A stretch of DNA of 35,576 nt from Oligoflexales bacterium (lineage in GTDB: Bacteria > Bdellovibrionota_B > Oligoflexia > Oligoflexales > RGVZ01): assembly GCA_947476525.1 (NCBI GenBank), contig CANJQY010000010.1, forward strand, positions 1 through 35,576. The letters are read 5' to 3'. Position 1 is the first letter of the stretch. The number at the start of each line of letters is the position of its first letter. Under the pieces are notes generated by a model. That model did not search any database and was not told where the DNA came from. It was given only the letters and a program-made list of their open reading frames with translations. Of this stretch, positions 29,973 to 35,576 are shown piece after piece. A program made the position numbers and the translations under genes.

Positions 29973-32900
29973 ATGACGGCTTCTTCGAGGTTTGGTATGG
30001 TAATCCTCTTAAAGTCGTCACTGGATTGGATTAAAACAACTATGTCTTCATCAGAAACTCGCGGAAGCATTCTTCCAACGGCAGAAGCCAAAGAGCTTCA
30101 AGAGTACAAACCCAAAAATAAAATTCGGTTTGTCACCGCTACGGCGTTGTTTGACGGCCACGATGCGTCGATCAATATCATGCGACGACTTCTTCAAGCT
30201 CGTGGAGTTGAGGTGGTACACTTGGGACATAATCGTTCGGCCCAAGAAATTGTTGATACTGCTATTCAAGAAGACGCGCAAGGCATCGCCATCTCAAGTT
30301 ATCAGGGAGGGCACATGGAATTTTTCAAATACATGCGCGAGCTCCTTGATAAATCCGGAGCCAAGGATATCAAAATATTTGGCGGCGGCGGCGGCGTGAT
30401 AACGGTCAAAGAGATGGCCGTGCTTCATGCCTCTGGCGTCACACGTATCTATGGCCCTGAAGATGGCACAAAGCTTGGCCTTGAGGGCATCATTGGACAC
30501 ATGATCTACAACTCCGATTTCGCTTACACGTCGTGGAGTGACCGCAACAAATCTCCGAGCGAATGGGTGCGCCTCAGCCGTGCGATGACGTTGTTGGAAA
30601 ACGGCAGTGCATCAGCTGCGGAGATTGCCAAAAGTTTACCTCCGGTGAAACAAAGGCATTCTATAATTCCTGTCATCGGAATTACTGGCACCGGTGGCGC
30701 AGGAAAAAGCTCGCTAACCGATGAATTGATTGCGCGATTTCTGTGGGATAATCCAGAGATTAAAATCGGCGTTATTTGCATTGATCCGAGTAAAAAAGCC
30801 ACCGGTGGCGCACTACTTGGCGACCGCATCCGTATCAACTCGGCGAGTGATGAGCGAGTATTCCTTCGAAGTTTTGCCACTCGCACCGCGGGAAAAGAAA
30901 TTGCGCCTACCACCAAAGACGCATTAACTCTGCTCAAAACTCGCGACTTCGATTTTATCATCGTAGAAACAAGCGGCATCGGCCAAGGCGACACGGGCAT
31001 TCTTGATCACAGTGACGTCAGTCTTTATGTGATGACCTGCGAATTTGGCGCGCAAACTCAGCTTGAAAAAATTGACATGCTAGATTTTGCAGACCTCATA
31101 GCCATCAATAAATTTGAACGGCGTCAAGCTCCCGATGCATTGCGAGATGTTCGCACTCAACTTCGACGCACACGGTTTAAGGGCCAAAGACTTGACGAGA
31201 CGGCTTACCCCGTATTCGGGACGATCGCCAGTCGCTTCAATGACGACGGCACCAATGGTTTGTACCAAGCGCTGTGTGGAAAGATTAATGCAAAAGTCGC
31301 GGAGACGAGATTCACGCCTGCAACCTCGCGCAAATACGCCCTTGAGTCGACACACCGCGGAGCCTTGATTCCCGGAGAGCGAATTAATTATTTGTCAGAT
31401 ATTTCGAAAACGGTGCGTACCTATCACACAAACCGTACCAACCAAGTCGAGATGGTTCGCAAAGCCGAGGCTCTCGAAAAATCAGCATCCCACATGCGTC
31501 AAGCTGGGCACCCAGACGTCGCCAAGACGTTAGAGGGCGAAGCGGAAAAAACCTGGAAGCTTGTCCCCCAAGGCATAGTCGAAACTCTTCATAACTGGGC
31601 TCAGTTAACAAAAAATTATGGTAGCCCCGAGTTTGTTTATAAAGTTCGCGGGAAGGACGTCCTCGTTAAGGCCTCATTCACGACGCTTTCACAGATGACA
31701 TTGCCGAAAGTGGCCGTGCCACGTTTTGCCAGCAAAGCCGATATCGCCGACTACGTCTTGAAGGAAAACGTTCCCGGTAGTTTTCCGTACACAGGGGGCG
31801 TCTACCCATTTCGACGTACCGAGGAGGACCCTAAGCGGCAATTTGCGGGCGAGGGCGGTCCTGCTAGAACCAACAAGCGGTTCCACTACTTGTCGCGTAA
31901 TGACGCAGCTAAACGCTTGTCCACAGCCTTCGACTCAGTCACACTGTACGGTGCCGAACCTGACCGCAGGCCCGATATTTACGGTAAAATTGGCGAATCG
32001 GGTGTCTCAATTGCAACGCTTGATGACATGAAAATACTCTATAGCGGGTTTGACCTTTGCTCGCCGTCTACCTCCGTTTCGATGACAATCAACGGGCCAG
32101 CACCAATAATTTTGGCCATGTTTTTGAACACGGCTATTGATCAACAAGTTGACGAATTTATCAAAAAAAATAATCGCGTCCCAACTTTGCCGGAGCACCA
32201 AGGGATTCATGAATTCACGTTAAAAACAGTGCGTGGCACCGTCCAAGCTGATATTTTGAAAGAAGATCAGGCGCAAAACACCTGCATTTTTTCCACCGAG
32301 TTTGCCCTTAAACTCATGGGAGATATCCAAGAACATTTTATCGAAAAATCCGTGCGAAATTATTATTCTGTTTCGATCTCCGGTTATCACATTGCCGAAG
32401 CTGGTGCCAATCCCATCAGCCAACTTGCTTTTACCTTGGCGAATGGTTTCACCTATGTCGAATATTACCTCGCCCGAGGAATGAAGATCGATGATTTTGC
32501 GCCAAATTTAAGCTTCTTTTTCTCCAATGGTGTGGACGCCGAATATGGCGTAATCGGCCGCGTTGCCCGCCGCATTTGGGCTGTCGCAATGAGAGATTTT
32601 TACAAAGCCTCAGAGCGTAGTCAGATGCTGAAGTACCACATTCAGACCTCGGGCAGATCTCTCCATTCGATGGAAATTGATTTTAATGATATTCGCACCA
32701 CACTCCAAGCACTGATCGCGTTACAAGATAACTGTAATTCCTTGCACACCAACGCCTACGACGAGGCCATTACCACGCCAAGTGAAGAAAGTGTTCGCCG
32801 AGCGATGGCCATTCAAATGATTATCAACAAAGAATACGGACTCAATAAGTGTGAAAACATCGTCCAAGGTAGCTATTTTTTAGACCTTCTCACCGATTCC

Positions 32901-33341
32901 GTCGAGGAGGCAGTGCTCCAAGAATTCGATCGCTTGTCGTCTCGAGGAGGCGTTCTGGGCTCCATGGAAACGCAGTATCAACGCAGCAAAATACAAGAAG
33001 AAAGCCTCTACTACGAGCACCTTAAACACAACGGCGAGTTGCCTCTCATTGGCGTAAATACGTTTCTAAATCCAAAAGTAATTTCTGGAGAATATGAGCG
33101 GGCTGAAGTCGAGTTAGCCCGAGCCGATTACGCTGAAAAAGATGATCAGCTTAAACGACTTCAAGAGTTTAAGGATAAATCTGCGGCCACAAAAGACCAG
33201 GCTATGAAGAGTTTGGCAAAGGTAGTCATCGAAAATGGAAACATCTTCGCCGAGTTAATGACGACTGTGCGCCACGCCAGCCTCGGTGAAGTGTCAGAGC
33301 TGCTTTACCGCCTAGGCGGTCGCTACCGCAGGTCTATGTAG
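29973..33341 (+). CDS. icmF: fused isobutyryl-CoA mutase IcmF (B12-binding domain, MeaB-like GTPase, mutase domain)
   Basis: [12 protein letters not shown]12 domain; [18 protein letters not shown]-loop; mutase domain [33 protein letters not shown] and AQNTCIF at substrate-discriminating positions. Confidence 0.95.
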   Translation: MTASSRFGMVILLKSSLDWIKTTMSSSETRGSILPTAEAKELQEYKPKNKIRFVTATALFDGHDASINIMRRLLQARGVEVVHLGHNRSAQEIVDTAIQEDAQGIAISSYQGGHMEFFKYMRELLDKSGAKDIKIFGGGGGVITVKEMAVLHASGVTRIYGPEDGTKLGLEGIIGHMIYNSDFAYTSWSDRNKSPSEWVRLSRAMTLLENGSASAAEIAKSLPPVKQRHSIIPVIGITGTGGAGKSSLTDELIARFLWDNPEIKIGVICIDPSKKATGGALLGDRIRINSASDERVFLRSFATRTAGKEIAPTTKDALTLLKTRDFDFIIVETSGIGQGDTGILDHSDVSLYVMTCEFGAQTQLEKIDMLDFADLIAINKFERRQAPDALRDVRTQLRRTRFKGQRLDETAYPVFGTIASRFNDDGTNGLYQALCGKINAKVAETRFTPATSRKYALESTHRGALIPGERINYLSDISKTVRTYHTNRTNQVEMVRKAEALEKSASHMRQAGHPDVAKTLEGEAEKTWKLVPQGIVETLHNWAQLTKNYGSPEFVYKVRGKDVLVKASFTTLSQMTLPKVAVPRFASKADIADYVLKENVPGSFPYTGGVYPFRRTEEDPKRQFAGEGGPARTNKRFHYLSRNDAAKRLSTAFDSVTLYGAEPDRRPDIYGKIGESGVSIATLDDMKILYSGFDLCSPSTSVSMTINGPAPIILAMFLNTAIDQQVDEFIKKNNRVPTLPEHQGIHEFTLKTVRGTVQADILKEDQAQNTCIFSTEFALKLMGDIQEHFIEKSVRNYYSVSISGYHIAEAGANPISQLAFTLANGFTYVEYYLARGMKIDDFAPNLSFFFSNGVDAEYGVIGRVARRIWAVAMRDFYKASERSQMLKYHIQTSGRSLHSMEIDFNDIRTTLQALIALQDNCNSLHTNAYDEAITTPSEESVRRAMAIQMIINKEYGLNKCENIVQGSYFLDLLTDSVEEAVLQEFDRLSSRGGVLGSMETQYQRSKIQEESLYYEHLKHNGELPLIGVNTFLNPKVISGEYERAEVELARADYAEKDDQLKRLQEFKDKSAATKDQAMKSLAKVVIENGNIFAELMTTVRHASLGEVSELLYRLGGRYRRSM

Positions 33342-33373
33342 ATTGGCAATTGACAAAGAATAGGACGTGAAAA

Positions 33374-33898
33374 ATGTTTGAAGTTGCCATAGCTCATCAC
33401 CATTCGCCGATAGGTTGGCTCACGTTGACCGCTAATCATATAGGGATAACCAAAATTGAATTCGGAAAAATTGGGAAAGAGTTTCGAAGTTCACCATTTT
33501 TACAGCAAGCCAAAGATGAGCTAGACCAGTATTTTGCAGGCCGGCGCCGCCAATTTACAGTGCCAGTTAGCTTCACGGGAACGCCATTTCAAAAAATCGT
33601 TTGGAACGCGTTGCGAAAAATTCCTTTTGGTGCCACCCCAAGCTACAGTGACATAGGCGACAGCATTGGCCGGCCAAGTGTCGCGAGAGCTGTTGGTATG
33701 GCCAACAATAAAAATCCAGTGCCAATTATTGTTCCATGTCACCGTGTCATCGGTCGCAACGGAGGTTTGGTTGGATATGCAGGGGGACTTAATATTAAAC
33801 GGCAGTTGCTAGATATTGAGCTTTGCGGCGGGTCGATGCTTGGTTTGCAGTTTGGTAGAGAGCCGGATTTTATGGCGCAGCCTTACGTGCAAATGTAG
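33374..33898 (+). CDS. ogt: methylated-DNA--[protein]-cysteine S-methyltransferase
   Basis: FQKIVWNALRKIPFGATPSYSDIG...RAVGMANNKNPVPIIVPCHRVIGRNGGLVGYAGG (PCHRV active site). Confidence 0.96.
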   Translation: MFEVAIAHHHSPIGWLTLTANHIGITKIEFGKIGKEFRSSPFLQQAKDELDQYFAGRRRQFTVPVSFTGTPFQKIVWNALRKIPFGATPSYSDIGDSIGRPSVARAVGMANNKNPVPIIVPCHRVIGRNGGLVGYAGGLNIKRQLLDIELCGGSMLGLQFGREPDFMAQPYVQM

Positions 33899-33955
33899 GC
33901 AACATCGTCAACCAAGAATAATTGCGGAAAAGGTACAAGGTGTGTTGCGACCTCA

Positions 33956-35125
33956 CTATACTTTCGTAAATGCAAACTGCTCGATATTTTTTTCGGAGGC
34001 AGCTTCCGACTTCACGGTTAAAATCATACCGTCGGTAATTTTGACGGTTTGAGGGCTTGAAAATAGAACTCGTCCACCAACTGAATTATTTTTTGTGGCC
34101 TGAATCCAAATTGCAGATGATCCCTCGCATGCAGCCTTATTGCCGACACAGAAGCTAACCTGACGTAGGTTTCCGGAATCGGCGTTCGCGGCGAAATAGA
34201 GAGTGCTCACGCCTGGCTCACTGCCAGCATCACCAATCATAATTTTGACGTCTTGAGCCGTGCTGGTGTTGTCTATGATTGGAGGCGTGCCATTACCGTC
34301 AACAACCGTATCGATGTACTCTGGTTTACAAGCTGCATTACTAGCATCGTTAAGCAGATATCCAAGAGGCTTGCCGAACTCCTTAGCTGTGCATTTGAAC
34401 CAGCCCTGATATTGCCGTACGTCGCTGTAGATCCCATCGCCATAATCGCAGTTCGATCCCCTTGATGTTGCGCCAATGACTGTTAGGCTGCCTGCCGATT
34501 CTATGTATGCAGGGCCGCCTGAGTCGCCGTAACAAGAGCCTACGCCCAAACCTTCCAGCATGGAAAATTCTTTATCTTCTTGAATAAAACGCTTAATTTT
34601 CGCCGTTACTCTGCGCAACGTTCCTGCGCCATTTTTTGCTTCGCTGGTAACCCCGTAGCCGGCCAGAATAGTCGCAACGCCGTCGGCAATTCCCGTCAAT
34701 GGAGAAATGAGCACAGGCCCTAGATTTCCTGGTAAGGTTCCTTCAAAAATGACCATACCGACGTCATGAGTTTGATCAGAATTTCCATCACTCCACGACG
34801 GGTGAGCACGAGCTCCAATGACCTTGATGCCTGGTATCCGGCTTCCTGATGGTCCGAAGCCGATGGTGAGTCCCGAGGTCCCGTGCATACAATGGGCCGC
34901 GGTGATCACTTGATTAGGGCCGATGATGGTTCCAGTGCACATAGCACCATTGGCTTCCAATGAGACCGTTGAACGCATTGTGATATCTTTGAGATCTGTG
35001 ACAACGTCTCCACCAACAATTTTGGTCCTGCTTGGGGGTGCTGGATTACAGCTTGCAACCAAAAATACAGTGCCGACAAATAGAATGAAAAATCTAAAAA
35101 ATGACATAATAGAATTCAGTCGCAT
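33956..35125 (-). CDS. trypsin-like serine protease (S1 family), predicted lipoprotein with extra C-terminal domain
   Basis: Lipobox LVASC; KIVGG activation site; catalytic triad TAAHC / HDVGMVIF / GSCYGDSGGPAY. Confidence 0.93.
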   Translation of the reverse strand: MRLNSIMSFFRFFILFVGTVFLVASCNPAPPSRTKIVGGDVVTDLKDITMRSTVSLEANGAMCTGTIIGPNQVITAAHCMHGTSGLTIGFGPSGSRIPGIKVIGARAHPSWSDGNSDQTHDVGMVIFEGTLPGNLGPVLISPLTGIADGVATILAGYGVTSEAKNGAGTLRRVTAKIKRFIQEDKEFSMLEGLGVGSCYGDSGGPAYIESAGSLTVIGATSRGSNCDYGDGIYSDVRQYQGWFKCTAKEFGKPLGYLLNDASNAACKPEYIDTVVDGNGTPPIIDNTSTAQDVKIMIGDAGSEPGVSTLYFAANADSGNLRQVSFCVGNKAACEGSSAIWIQATKNNSVGGRVLFSSPQTVKITDGMILTVKSEAASEKNIEQFAFTKV

Positions 35126-35437
35126 TGTTTTGCCGCTCCTCTAAATAATCAAAATTTCGTCCACTTATGATGACTCGCACCAGACTATGTACCCTTGTCG
35201 GCTAAATGGGGCTAAAGGTTGAGAAATACTTGTAATATACCGGTATTGTTATTATTTTTGCCTATCATTAACGAGTTACATCAACAAGATAATGACTCTG
35301 GCCGGTTCAACTGGTGGGCGATAAAATATAACTACCAGTAAATACAGCTAAAATATGGAATCGTTGACGTTTCAACGACCAAATTTTGAACGACGTAGCC
35401 CTGCAGATGTGATTAATAATTACGCTTTTCTGCTCAT

Positions 35438-35471
35438 TTTTCGGCTCATTTTACTTATTATGGGCCGAAAA
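35438..35471. repeat. inverted repeat upstream of the gene that begins beyond the window's right edge
   Basis: TTTTCGGC (35438-35445) / GCCGAAAA (35464-35471), extendable by T.G and C-G pairs. Confidence 0.6.
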
Positions 35472-35576
35472 TTGACAGTGCAGGTGGACAGTGCAAAAAT
35501 TACCTATGCATCCATCATTCCGTTTTTTTTAGGCAGCGTCAGCGATTTTCAATTGAAAAAATTAAAGGAGAAAAAA

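Noticed and set aside
29785-29976. 63-aa ORF overlapping the icmF start (ATGA) as a possible leader peptide
   Set aside because: TTG start with no clear RBS and low-complexity, Arg/Ser-rich product; it coincides with the GC-rich leader, which explains the open frame better.

Overview
The window is a chromosomal segment, probably from a Bdellovibrio-like or other deep-branching proteobacterium (taxon inferred only from gene content and order). It is mostly a conserved information-processing cluster: the C-terminus of a sigma54/NtrX-like regulator, a DUF4388-like protein, an RlmB/TrmH-family methyltransferase, tRNA-Thr(TGT)-Tyr(GTA)-Gly(TCC)-Thr(GGT), tuf, tRNA-Trp(CCA), secE, nusG, rplK, rplA, rplJ, rplL, rpoB, rpoC, rpsL, rpsG, fusA, a small zinc-ribbon ORF, type-B L31 and topA. 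A more variable stretch follows: a C-methyltransferase and SDR epimerase pair, a putative outer-membrane protein, murJ, a small secreted protein, icmF (fused isobutyryl-CoA mutase), ogt/MGMT and an S1 trypsin-like lipoprotein. I saw no CRISPR array, IS element, prophage or obvious novel multi-gene defence system. The items most worth following up are small: a structured leader upstream of icmF, an 11-bp phased repeat array abutting a perfect TATAAT, a palindrome plus hairpin in the rpmE 5'UTR, a 12-codon leader ORF overlapping rpsL, a str operon split by a terminator with an atypical EF-G, two C.A mismatches in tRNA-Thr(TGT), and active-site or metal-site substitutions in the methyltransferase/epimerase pair.
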